64,000 nucleotides of DNA from Antedon mediterranea. Its lineage: Eukaryota; Echinodermata; Crinoidea; Comatulida; Antedonidae. The notes under the pieces were generated by a model. The model saw only the letters and a program-made list of their open reading frames with translations, ran no database searches and was not told where the DNA came from. The stretch lies in assembly GCF_964355755.1 (NCBI RefSeq), contig NC_092679.1:124001-188000 (forward strand), given 5' to 3'. Positions 21,851-33,485 of this stretch are shown in pieces. Made by a program: the position numbers and the translations under genes. Positions within the stretch are counted from its first letter, which is position 1. Each line of letters begins with the position of its first letter.

Positions 21851-24800
21851 ATGGTTTATAAGCTGCCAATATGTTTTTTAAGTGTTGGTATTGTTGGATG
21901 CTGCTGTGGTCTCTTCCTCGTACCTTACATTTTTCATGTGGTGCTAAAAGATATTGTCACTAAGGTTAGTAATTATGATTAGATGGCAATTGTAATAATC
22001 CTTTCCACTCACTATATTTTTTTTTCAAGGCCCAGCTATTTTATTTAGATATTTAAAAGATATTTGATTAATTTCGATGTTCAACTAATGAATCATTTTT
22101 TTTAGGTTAATAAAGTGTAACACACCCAATTTCATTTTAAATATTTGCAGAGAAATTTGATTTTCGTGCTGTAAAGTATAAGCTATAACAATTACGTTAA
22201 TATTTAGATTTTATTTCAAATAATATAATCAAATTCCAAATCTCCACCATTTTTCTTGATTTTAATAATATATGACTAACAGGCAAACGTAGGTTTTAAT
22301 TCTGGCCAATAAAATGAAGGAGTAATACCATTGAATGTCTCTATAGAATGCCTTGGTTGCTTGGCATGCATGATTAATTGTATAGAAATATTTATTTGAA
22401 ATAATGTGTTCAATATTTTCATACAACCTGTATATCTAGAGTTGAAACCCATAAAATGAATTTTGAAAGAAAAAAGGGGTAAAACAGCTCAAAGTTTTAT
22501 TGAATAAAGTTCACTATGTTTGTGGGTGGTACAGAATACAGCCACAATGTATGCATACAGTAAAGATATAAAAAATAATAAATAACTTAAGTATACATTG
22601 TTGGGCAGGAAAATGATTGCTAATGATTATTAAGTTGTTCATCAAAAAGAAAAAATGTAATATTGTGTGTTGAGATGATATTAACCACAATGATATTAGT
22701 TTGGGGTCAAAACCAATTCACAATGATAGGCATAAAGCATTTTTATATCTCCATGCATAAAGTATATTGACATTTTCTGCTGATAATGTCAAAGTCAAAT
22801 TTATTTATCTTAAATCAGGAAATTGCATTGAGTTCATTGCACTATTTTAAAAGGATAATAATAATTTGATATGAATCATATCAAATGATTTTTATCCTTT
22901 TAAAATGATACACACTTTACATTAAGAGACATGACAATTTTGATGAATGAATTTAAAAATGTTAAATTTAGTTGAATAAACTATAAAAATACAAATATAT
23001 TATATATGAATATTAAAAATTATGAAACACAATATATCATTGCCAAGTGTAATAAGAAATGATAGATTGTAGGTTTGCATGGCGAATAAACAATTCTCAA
23101 CCAAACTTTGTTTAAAAACACCTAACTTTAATGAATGATAAATTGTCAACTTTATTTTCAGATAATGGTAATATCTCCATCATCACAGATATATGATGCT
23201 TGGAAAAATGCTGATGTACCGATAGTTGAAAATTTTTATTTTTTTGAAGTTCTAAATCCTGAAGATGCATTAAATGGTTTAAAACCGCAACTAAAGGAAA
23301 GAGGTCCATATGCTTACCGGTAAATAACCATTAAAAGTATATACCAGTGAATTTCACATGATTCTTTTCAAAAACATTTGGATTTCTGACATACCGTTTT
23401 GCCGTAGAGATTTACAGATGAAACCAGGCTGGATAGTAAATCATAACTAAGGCCTATACCCTAATGCTCTGTAAAGTTCAATGACATTACAATATGTCGT
23501 TTAGGTTTCTTTGTGCTGATGTTATTTAGCAACAGTTAGCAAATTGTTTTTTTATAAATGTGAATATTTAATGACTTGTTTCATTTATCAAAATATTTTT
23601 TTATGCAACCATAAGTAATTAAATTTATAAAGAATAATACCATTCAATTGTTTTTTTAATCATTTGCAGTTAAATTAAAATACACTTGATGTCCCATTGT
23701 GCTTACTTCTAATTGTTTGGAATTGATTTCAGCATAAGCAATAAAATTATTTTAGAGTGTAAAGAAAATCTCTTATTATAATTCTGCTGGTAGAATACAT
23801 TCACTTGATAACACAGTTTTTACAACTCATTTGATACTAAATCAGTTTTTTATTCTTTTGCAGAATAACAATGCCAAAAGTGAATATATCTTTCTTTGAA
23901 AACAAGACTGTATCGTTTCAAAATCGATATACCTACACATTTGATGAAAGTCTGTCCGCAGGACCTGAGAATGACACTTTTATGATGATCAATATTCCAG
24001 TCGCTGTAAAGTCTTTTTTTTCACCTTTTTTTTTATTGTTATGGTTTTAATACGTCTTTGTGATTACAAGATTGAATAACATTTTTTAGTCAAAATACTT
24101 TAATAATAAATTTATTAATTTTAATGTCACAATTTGCGGTTACATTTTTAAATGTTTATATTTCAGACTATGGTAACGATGTTAGAAGATCTTCCACGTT
24201 TTATAAAAGCAAGCATGTCGTTAACTTTAAAAGAATTAGGCGAAGAAATGTTTGTGGAAATGTCTCCGAAGAAACTTATGTGGGGATATGAAGATGCTTT
24301 GTTTAAGTTTATTAGATCCATCACAGGGGATTTGTTTATTCCTTCGGACATTTTTGGACTCTTTATAGGGGTAAGTCAAAAAGAAATTTACTAAGGGTTT
24401 GTTTTTGCTGCACAAGAGCTGAAGAAACCAGTAATTTCAAAATAGATTTAAAATGTAATTTTTATATTGACTGCATTTCTGCATAAGTCAAAAAGAAATT
24501 TACTAAGTATAATGTACAATATGTTATATGCAATTAAATTAATGCTTATCTGCCTTCTGTACTTTGATCATGACCTAGAATTTTTGAACTGTTACATTTC
24601 AGAGAAATAATACTGGTGTTGGAATGTTCAACATTGAAACCGGTGAAAGAAATAAATCTGAAGTGAATAATATAAACACATGGAAATACATGAAGGAATT
24701 ACCATGGTGGTTGGGTTATGCCAAGATGATTAATGGCACAGGTATGTAAATAAAAGATTAGCATTTCTAAAAGAAAAAAACATGGCACACCTTAACCTGA

Positions 24801-27800
24801 TGGAAACATACCAATGAAGGCCACCCTCTGTGAAACACACCTTAGCCTGATGGAAACACCAATAAAGCCTAGACCACTCTCTGTGCACATAATGTAAAAA
24901 TTCAATTCAATTCAATTCAAAGTAACATTTATTTTCTTCAAAATAAAACAGTCTACAAAATGGTGTAAAGAAAGGAAATATGATTGAAGAAGGCATGTTC
25001 AAAAAAGCAAAAAGCTTGTGACAGACATGCCTAAACAAAGATTAGATTTAAACAACACGTAAAAAGAAAAAAAAAAATAAAGAAATAACAATATAAAAAT
25101 TTACATAACATGGGTTAAACTAAATAAGTAAAATGACAAAAAAAAATAATTTTGGTATAAATTAAGAATTGTTCGTCTTCTTGTTACTCATCATTAAAAT
25201 TATTATCATAAAATGTAATATTATAAAAATTAATACTTGGATGTGATATATCTTTGAATACGATATTTATAGACCAATTAAGCCAAATTATTTAAGGACA
25301 AAATACTCTCCAAGGTTTCTCCTAATTTCTTAAATCTATCTTAAGGCCTTGGATGTAAATTAATAAAAAGGAATCCTTAGCATTTAATGTCCTGGTTGTT
25401 TTCTGTTGATTTGTCCTGACCCTTGTCCCGCTTGTATTGGTCTGTTTTGTGTCCGAGGCAGACCCAACTCAAGATCCTGTATCTTTTTGGGGTCCTGCAT
25501 TCTGTCTTTTCCCCCAGATTTATTTTTATTTATCTATGTTATTTTTATTTATTCCATTGTTTAAATCTTAAAAGGAAGTAAATAAATGTTATTTTGAATT
25601 TAATTGATATGCATTGCAAGTATGAACTATTGAACAAAATTATAAATGAATCCTTTATTTTGTTATAGATGGGTTTATGTATCATTCATTTTTATCCAAA
25701 GACGAAACACTTTACCTTTTCAACGCAGATCTCTGCAGGTATGTGATGTTACTGTAATGTAATTTAAAACAAAGCTTAGGCCCTGTTCAGACCCATGGCG
25801 TTAGATCGTTTTAGCGTACAACGTTACTATCAAGGTCACGTTACAAACCGCAGAGAAAAAAACGAGGTGTTCAGACCCATAGCGTACGATGATCGTTACA
25901 ACGGAAGTACGTCACCCAGGTTGTTTCTAGTTGCATATTCATGTGCTCTTACCCACGTGTTTTCATCATTATTTCCACTGTATATAGGCCTAGATCTCAG
26001 CCCTACAATTATGACAAAATTTGCCGTAAATAAAACATACCTCAGCATTTATTTAAGAAAAATATAGTAAAGCCAAATTTCTGTTTCTATTGTTTTTATT
26101 TTGTAGTAAAAAACATTTTCCCCAGGCTCTTGTGTTACGAAAATAAAGCAGGCCTCGTAATGATGAAGAAAAAAAATGATTGTGATTAGTCTATCCAGTC
26201 CAGTCAAAGATATATATTCTTTGGTCCAGTCGGTTGAAAATAACCCTTAACTTGCTAATAAAAGGGACACAGCTCCCCTTGTTTGTTTACTGATTTTTTT
26301 AGGAGTTAGGGGGTTTTCAGCATTAAACTTGTCCAGTCTAGTCTGCCTTAAGTGACTTGATGTCCCACGCTAGTTTTTAGCTTGAATGAAATGCGTGAAT
26401 GGCTCTAGGCCTAGCTAGGCCTAAAAGCGGATGGGATTGTAGTCCCTATGTTTAAACATGGAGCTATAATTTATAGCTCCATGGTTTAAATACAAGGTGC
26501 ATGTATTTATGTCATTTGTTAGAAAATATAATGGTAATCAGTTGATAATAGTTTGTAGCCTTTGTAACAGTTGTATTTGTAGTGTAGTTAGGCCTTATTT
26601 ATTCTGGCCTTTTTGTTATTGAAATCCATCTCACACATTGACGATACAAGATGTCAGCCTAGGTCAAACCTTGTTTCGCGTCATACCAGGAAACGTTCTG
26701 ATTGGATACAACGTTGACTTACAGTAGCGTCGTACGCTAAAACGGTACTATCAACCGTTTTCCACTACAACGCTACAACCGTTGTACGACGCGTTGTACG
26801 CTAATCCCCAACTGTTCAGACACACATTCTTTTAGCGTCGTACGCTAAAACGGTCTAACGCCATGGGTCTGAACAGGGCCTTAAAAGATCTCCATGGTTG
26901 TATAAGTTAATGTTTCAATAAATATTTATGTTGAAGATAACCTTCAGCTTTTTTTATGTTGCAATGCTGTGTTCATGTCTAACAATACATATTTCATTCA
27001 TATCTGTTAAAACATATTTGATGTAAGGAAATTATGATGAATTGTGTGTGATAATATAAATTACCATTAACACTTATTTCTATGACATAACTTATAATCA
27101 GTGGCACTTTACTGTCATCAAACCAATGATATCTTTCTCTTCAGATCAGTATCTTACAAGTATAAACGGGATACACAGCTTAGTGGTGTCCCATTATGGC
27201 TGTTTGCCTTAGATCATTTTACTTATGCAAATTCAACTATATATCCACCAAATGCTGAATTTTGTTCTGAAAATTGCCCGCCTTCTGGAACTTTTCCAGT
27301 TGCAAAGTGCAGAGACAGTAAGTAATACTTGAATCAGATCATCAACATCATCATCATCATCATCAATATTACTGTTATCGTCATCTTTAATCATAATCCT
27401 TACGGGTGAGTCCAATATTCATCCTGAACATACAAAAAGAAGCATTTCTTTCTGTGTCAAGTGTCCTAAACACGTGACTACCCAGCTCCTTTCATTATTA
27501 CCGTAGTATAATTGCTATAAATATATTGATTTCCTTAGATTCTCCTATATCCATCTCAAACCCCCATTTTTTGGATGGAACTGAACAACTGCAGAATTCT
27601 GTTGGAGGACTTCATCCAAACGAGAAATATCATCTTAATTTTCTGAGTCTGGAGAATGTGAGTTAAAGTTATTAGAAAACAATTTGTATGCCAATTATTG
27701 GATGACATAATAATAAGTGGCTTTCATTATGTTTTCCTATAAACTGTTTTGACTAATCCATGTACAGTATGTCAGTATGTTAAGTGCATGAGCCAACCAA

Positions 27801-30800
27801 TATGTGATTATTATTACCTGTATCTGTGTTTTTATTTTCAAACAGATAATGGGAATGCCATTTGAGTTGGCAATAAGAATTCAATTGAATATCCAGACAA
27901 TAAAAAGCTCATCTATAAAGTATGTATGTCCTTATGTTTGATTGAAATTTATATTTATACTGGGTAACCTCTTCAGTCAAAGACTGGTCTCCCAGAGGGC
28001 CCAGTTTGTGATCAGTGGCTGTGATGTACTAATACACCGGGGTAAACCCCCTACTCGTCTCGAAAGATGTACTAGGTTCTTTAAAGTGCACACAAGCTAG
28101 ATGTGTACACTGGACCTACGGTTTATAGTCCTTATCCGAGAAGACTCGTTCTACCACCAGAACCATGGAGTGAGTGAGCCTCGAACCCCTGCCAATGTTA
28201 TGGCTACGTAATTACGGTTCCACTGTCTTAACCGCTCGGCCACTCACTCACTCATGTTACTGTTGATATTAACTTATTTTGGAAATAATATCTCCTAAGC
28301 TTTTTGAGTTATTCTGGAAATTCTTTTTCTGTGATGTTGTTAGTAGTTTAAGATAATGTTTCCACTTTTATTTACAAATAAATTCAAATCAAATTGTACC
28401 CCTTTTACATTCTGCAGAGTTTATCTGGACAATAGCTTGATTTGCTTTGATTTTATTCAGGTTTCAACATAAAATTACAAAACAAAAAATTAAAAATACA
28501 AGAAACCTAGGATATCCCATAAAGTATTGCACAGTACACAAGAAACCTAGGATAGCCCATAAAGTATTGCACAGTACACAAGAAACCTAGGATAGCCCAT
28601 AAAGTATTGCACAGTACACAAGAAACCTAGGATAGCCCATAAAGTATTGCACAGCACACAAGAAACCTAGGATAGCCCATAAAGTATTGCACAGCACACA
28701 AGAAACCTAGGATAGCCCATAAAGTATTGCACAGCACACAAGAAACCTAGGATAGCCCATAAAGTATTGCACAGCACACAAGAAACCTAGGATAGCCCAT
28801 AAAGTATTGCACAGCACACAAGAAACCTAGGATAGCCCATAAAGTATTGCACAGCACACAAGAAACCTAGGATAGCCTATAAAGTATTGCACAGTACACA
28901 AGAAACCTAGGATAGCCCATAAAGTATTGCACAGTACACAAGAAACCTAGGATAGCCCATAAAGTATTGCACAGCACACAAGAAACCTAGGATAGCCCAT
29001 AAAGTATTGCACAGTACACAAGAAACCTAGGATAGCCCATAAAGTATTGCACAGCACACAAGAAACCTAGGATAGCCCATAAAGTATTGCACAGCACACA
29101 AGAAACCTAGGATAGCCCATAAAGTATTGCACAGCACACAAGAAACCTAGGATAGCCCATAAAGTATTGCACAGCACACAAGAAACCTAGGATAGCCCAT
29201 AAAGTATTGCACAGCACACAAGAAACCTAGGATATCCCATAAAGTATTGCACAGCACACAAGAAACCTAGGATAGCCCATAAAGTATTGCACAGTACACA
29301 AGAAACCTAGGATAGCCCATAAAGTATTGCACAGTACACAAGAAACCTAGGATAGCCCATAAAGTATTGCACAGTACACAAGAAACCTAGGATAGCCTAT
29401 AAAGTATTGCACAGTACACAAGAAACCTAGGATAGCCCATAAAGTATTGCACAATACACAAGAAACCTAGGATAGCCCATAAAGTATTGCACAGTACACA
29501 AGAAACCTAGGATAGCCCATAAAGTATTGCACAGCACACAAGAAACCTAGGATAGCCCATAAAGTATTGCACAGCACACAAGAAACCTAGGATAGCCCAT
29601 AAAGTATTGCACAGTACACAAGAAACCTAGGATAGCCCATAAAGTATTGCACAGTACACAAGAAACCTAGGATAGCCCATAAAGTATTGCACAGTACACA
29701 AGAAACCTAGGATAGCCCATAAAGTATTGCACAGTACACAAGAAACCTAGGATAGCCCATAAAGTCGAAAAAAAACCAACTTATTTCCAATGGGGTCCTA
29801 TTATCATAAACTTTAGCGACAAAAACATAAAACGGTAAAATTACAAATACGAGTACACAAAAAAAATGGCATAGAGAAATAGACTTATAAAATATGATAC
29901 ACTGAAAATGTGATGACTATAAATAAATAATAAATACATGCAATTATATATTTGTTATAATGGTATGAGACTCGATAAATGCTTTTTAACATCTTGACAA
30001 TGTCAAATGTGTTTTATTCCTTAGATTCCACTTCCCTTTGAAGCTTGGGGCTTCATTTTATGAACCACATTTAAATAGATAATTAGCATCTATTACAATT
30101 AACATAAGTGGTGCATTAGCAGGGTTGACAGTAGAGGCCAAACCAATTACAGTAAATCTAATTTTTTCTCTATGACACTGTTCAACGGAAGTTTGTTCGA
30201 TTCCTGTCTTATAACTGTGTTAATTTTGCCTTTTCCATTGATTCTGTCAGCAATCGTCGAACGATATCTGATATGGTTTTTTTATATAATATTTTAAATT
30301 CTAAATATGACTGTTCATTAATTTCACTATTTAGTTTAAATGTTCCTGGTCGTACACGAAATAGACATTTATTGCATATTCCTTTTAGCCGTGTCGACTG
30401 TACTAAGAGGGGACTTTTTCATAGACTACCTTATACATTTAATAATCTAAATAGCAATCATATCGATATTTTTAATGATAGACTTGGTTATTTTAAGAGG
30501 ACGATGATGTGTTCACTTCTTGAACAGTCTGCATAACCTGTTTTAATTGAAATTTTTTATGGCATGCCAATCTATGTTTTATATATATATTTATATATTT
30601 TATCTGTATTTTATTGTTAACCGTTTTTGATGTTGTATTGTTTTATGTTTCAAACCTGTTAGTGGCGGTATTTATCGCTGTTGGTTTTAATTGAATAAAA
30701 TAAAAAATAAAAATAAAAATAAAAGAAGAGATTATTTTGTTGACCAATTATTACTTAAAAACTTAAATATATATAAAACTAAATTATCAATAAAACAGTT

Positions 30801-31830
30801 TGGATTTGTTATTTTTGCAGACAAACAGGAAATATACAGACATTACAATTTCCTATCTTGTGGTTTGAAGAGGTAAGGGCTTAGTATTTTGATCCCATCA
30901 TGTTGGAAAATAATACCCTATGATAATATGTACAATATGTTGTATACTGTATGCTTATATTAGTTGATGTTAATTGTTAATTATAATGTTTATAATGGTA
31001 CTAGTTTAATTGATGAATGATGAAAATAATTTGTTTGAAAACTACAATTTTGAAACATTCGATCCTTTCCTTCCAAGAAACAAACAAAGAAAAGTGATTT
31101 GAATTGAAAAATGAATAAACAAACAATCTTAAAATAGACCTGATGATGGGCTATGCCGAGTCATGTTAGTAAATTTATATTGAGGCAGTTTTAACTTGTT
31201 TGATTTTGATTTTATCGATCTATTCCGCATACGCAGCTCTTTTATTTATATTTATATACAACCCTAAAATAGTACAGTATGTACAAAATATCGCATCAAC
31301 CTGAGTTTTCGGCATGTATTGAATATAGGACTATTCCATTATTTCTATAGGGGTGTTACAAAATATAGAATGTAATAATGTGAAGTTTGTCATTATTATT
31401 ATTATAATGTTTTTAATTATTTAGATTGTTACTGTAGACAATGACACAGTAAAACAATACAATGATGGTATTGGTTTAGCATTGACTTGTAGTAATGTTG
31501 TAAAGTATGTGATGACAGGAATTAGTGCCTTACTAGTTATGATAGCAGTTATTATATTTACACGCAAAGAGAGGCTTACAAAAAAAGTAAGTTATATTAT
31601 AATCTACTGGATGATTGCAAGATAGTTTGTTATCGGTGCTTGATAAATTGTGACATTCCTGAATAAAAATAATACTTAGAATTTTGTTTAATGATTTTAT
31701 TATGACCTTATATTAAATGTACATTGTTATGTAATATTAACATTCACTTTTTGTAAATATGTATTTCTCTTAGATGAAAGCAGAAACAAAAAGTGTACAA
31801 ACCACTGAGAAGACACCATTATTAAATTGA
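21851..31830 (+). CDS. SCARB2: Lysosome membrane protein 2-like receptor (CD36/SCARB family)
   Basis: Twelve exons: 21851-21964, 23162-23319, 23864-24005, 24167-24370, 24603-24741, 25669-25738, 27145-27317, 27539-27657, 27846-27919, 30821-30872, 31425-31586, 31774-31830; 487 aa (human LIMP-2 478). Class B scavenger receptor topology: N-terminal membrane segment ICFLSVGIVGCCCGLFLVPYIF, family motif ERGPYAYR (end of exon 2), large ectodomain with many N-glycosylation sites (NISF, NKTV, NDTF, NNTG, NGT, NST) and a Cys cluster FCSENCPPSG...AKC, then a second membrane segment YVMTGISALLVMIAVIIF (about 443-461). The cytosolic tail ends EKTPLLN, an acidic dileucine sorting signal like that of LIMP-2, so lysosomal targeting is inferred rather than cell-surface CD36 or SR-B1. 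An acceptor at 21803 implies an upstream non-coding exon that I could not place. Confidence 0.9.
24895..24960. repeat. (ATTCA)n start of an interspersed repeat in SCARB2-like intron 5
   Basis: AATTCAATTCAATTCAATTCAAAGTAACATTTATTTT resembles the inverted 3' tail of a LINE/SINE ((TTGAA)n reading on the other strand). Similar ATTCAATTCAAC.TTTATTT starts are seen at about 57946 and 58215 in the AKAP6-like gene. Confidence 0.5.
25779..26880. mobile_element. PIF/Harbinger-like non-autonomous TIR element
   Basis: Perfect terminal inverted repeats of at least 26 bp starting GGCCCTGTTCAGACCCATGG, with TTA on both flanks (25776-25778 and 26881-26883) as target duplication; length 1102 bp. TWA target duplications and GGCCCTGTTCAG-like ends point to PIF/Harbinger. 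Subterminal AACGTT/CGTACG words (AGCGTACAACG, TACGACGCGTTGTACG) recur in both orientations. The interior has no transposase; the open frame at 25795-26067 is a shadow. It sits in intron 6 of the SCARB2-like gene. Confidence 0.85.
27960..28254 (-). mobile_element. tRNA-derived SINE, copy A
   Basis: Reading the minus strand, the head is GAGTGGCCGAGCGGTTAAGAC (box A of a Leu/Ser-type tRNA) followed by a box-B-like GGGTTCGAGGC. Next comes the body CCATGGTTCTGGTGG...TCTTCTCGGATAAGGAC, GTAGGTCCAGTGTACAC and GTGCACTTTAAAGAACC, then a tail near TCTTTGACTGAAGAGG. Two other copies in the window (37424, 46122) share the body, proving a dispersed family. It lies in SCARB2-like intron 9. Confidence 0.85.
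28498..29766 (+). repeat. 40-bp minisatellite, about 32 copies
   Basis: Unit ACAAGAAACCTAGGATAGCC followed by CATAAAGTATTGCACAGYAC, nearly identical throughout. The main variant is GTACA or GCACA at the unit junction, plus rare GATATCC and GCCTAT changes. No spacers, so not a CRISPR array. Located in intron 9 of the SCARB2-like gene. Confidence 0.95.
30165..30725 (+). mobile_element. 5'-truncated LINE, 3' end only
   Basis: One open frame (about 30168-30536) reads LYDTVQRKFVRFLSY, then MVFLYNILNSKYDC, LFSLNVPGRTRNRHLLHIPFSRVDC and GLFHRLPYTFNNL. This is the conserved extreme C-terminus of CR1/Jockey-type LINE ORF2. It ends with TAA at 30534-30536, a 3' UTR and an AATAAAAATAAAAATAAAA tail to about 30725. 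Open-frame integrity over 120 codons suggests a fairly recent insertion. Intron 9 of the SCARB2-like gene. Confidence 0.8.
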
Positions 31831-33485
31831 ATAGAAAAGCAAGAACCACAAAGTATGGTAGGCACATATATGAGATGTCCACCTTTAAAAGATAAAAAGC
31901 AGCAACCAAATAATGTTAACATTTTTGTTTTAAAGATTGTTTTTACATACTATGTGTTCATTTAAGCTTTAAATTTGTACCTTGAACAATTTTGGAAAAC
32001 AACTTTTAATTAGTTTTTACCAAATGCAGCTTTGTGATGTAAATGTAACAGTATTGGATTATAATGACTTTAAACACTGGAAAATTGTGAAAACAATATC
32101 GTCGTGTGTAAATATATGTTTTTTTAAATGAAAAATCCTGAAATGATTTAAAGTCTATATTGCAAAAAGTTAATTTTGTACTGAACAATTTTAGAAAACA
32201 AGTTTTAATAATGTTTTTACCAAATGCAGCTTTGTGATGTATTTTTAATGAACAGTATTAGAAATAGCTTTAAACATTTAACGATTGAAATTGTGAAAAC
32301 AATATCAGGTGTATGTTTTTAAAATGAAAAATCATGAAATGATATAATTATGCTTTATATATATATATTAGTATACGTACATACTATATAAATGAACTCG
32401 CAAAAAAATATATAAAAACACCACGTACAAAGTCTATACAATCATGAATCTATAATAAAAATACAATAATTAAAAGTTATCTATTGGAAAGTATTAGTAG
32501 GTTTTTGTTTAGTTGGGTGTAATTCATTTTCTGTCTATTGATATTAATCAATTTTGTTTATTATTATGAAAAAAGGTTATTTCATATTAAAGGCCAGGTG
32601 CGGGCAAAAAATTTCTATTGATCATACATTCCAATAATTATCGATCTATAGTTTCCCCTATGTTTCATAATTTTTGGGATTTTATTTTTGTTACACGAGC
32701 TTGTTAAAAATAAGCACTTTCTTATCAGTGGGGGGATAGTTCAAATTACACAGTAAAATCTCTATTCTTTTATACACAAATTTTGTAAATAGAGAGGAAT
32801 TTAAAAAAGCCTTGAAAAATAAACGTGGTAAAAAATGTTATCAGATCACTAAATATAGGTAATATAACTTGAATATTACATTTCTGATATTTTTATTCAA
32901 CTTCAGATTTTTATTTTCATGCTATAGCAAAAATTATCCACCGTATATCCACCACCTTTTTTCACCGTCTAGGGAGTCACCAGACATGTTATTACATTAG
33001 GTTAACTACCTAACTACTGAAAAAAAGTCTTCCTGGTTTTTATGGAAGAATTTTGCCAAATTTTGTATTTGACCATATTAAGGGAAATTCATGTTTTTTC
33101 GTCTTGATTTCTGTTACAAATATTTGATTTATGTACAATTAACCAAATATTATATTTAAAATTCATGCCTGTACCTGAGCTTTAAAGACTATTATTAATA
33201 ACGGTTGTTCGTGGGTGGTGTGTACGACGTGTGAGGTATCGTAACTAGAGAGGGCGGTAATTTTCAGCTTTTTTTCGTACATTGTACGTTTTGCGTGTGG
33301 TTGTTTGATAATAATATGGTCGTGCCCGAACCATTGGCCACCCTGCGTACGTGTTTTCTCCGCTCCATGAACTGCTCTAGGAGGTAGTGGTGAACATGCT
33401 AGTCTAGCCAGGCCTATTGCATTTATCCTTGTTTTTAACCTTATAAAAACATATTCTTTCTAATTTAAACAAGTAGTGTTTAATC
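31831..33485. other. SCARB2-like 3' UTR and SART1 upstream region
   Basis: Holds a diverged tandem duplication of about 200 bp (31981-32345), a likely AATAAA at 32454-32459 and AT-rich DNA. From about 33190 the sequence is richer in CpG (GTACGACGTGTGAGG, CGTGCCCGAACC), consistent with the SART1 promoter. No coding signal. Confidence 0.6.
31981..32345 (+). repeat. Diverged ~200-bp tandem duplication in SCARB2-like 3' UTR
   Basis: GAACAATTTTGGAAAACAAC...ACCAAATGCAGCTTTGTGATG is followed about 200 bp later by GAACAATTTTAGAAAACAAG...ACCAAATGCAGCTTTGTGATG. Both continue through GTGAAAACAATATC and AATGAAAAATC.TGAAATGAT. Substitutions and small indels show it is older than the minisatellites. Confidence 0.8.

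Noticed and set aside
25795-26067. 90-codon open frame inside the TIR element
   Set aside because: Starts in the terminal inverted repeat and has no transposase motif; shadow frame.
27960-28254. tRNA gene (Leu/Ser type)
   Set aside because: Box A and box B are present but the head is part of a SINE with a shared 3' body, seen three times; it cannot fold as a full tRNA.
28498-29766. CRISPR-like regular repeat array
   Set aside because: Units are contiguous 40-mers without spacers, and the host is an animal genome; this is a minisatellite.
21851-31830. CD36 or SCARB1 rather than LIMP-2
   Set aside because: The tail ends in an acidic dileucine-type signal (EKTPLLN) as in LIMP-2; however the ectodomain alone does not settle this, so a family-level tree would be decisive.
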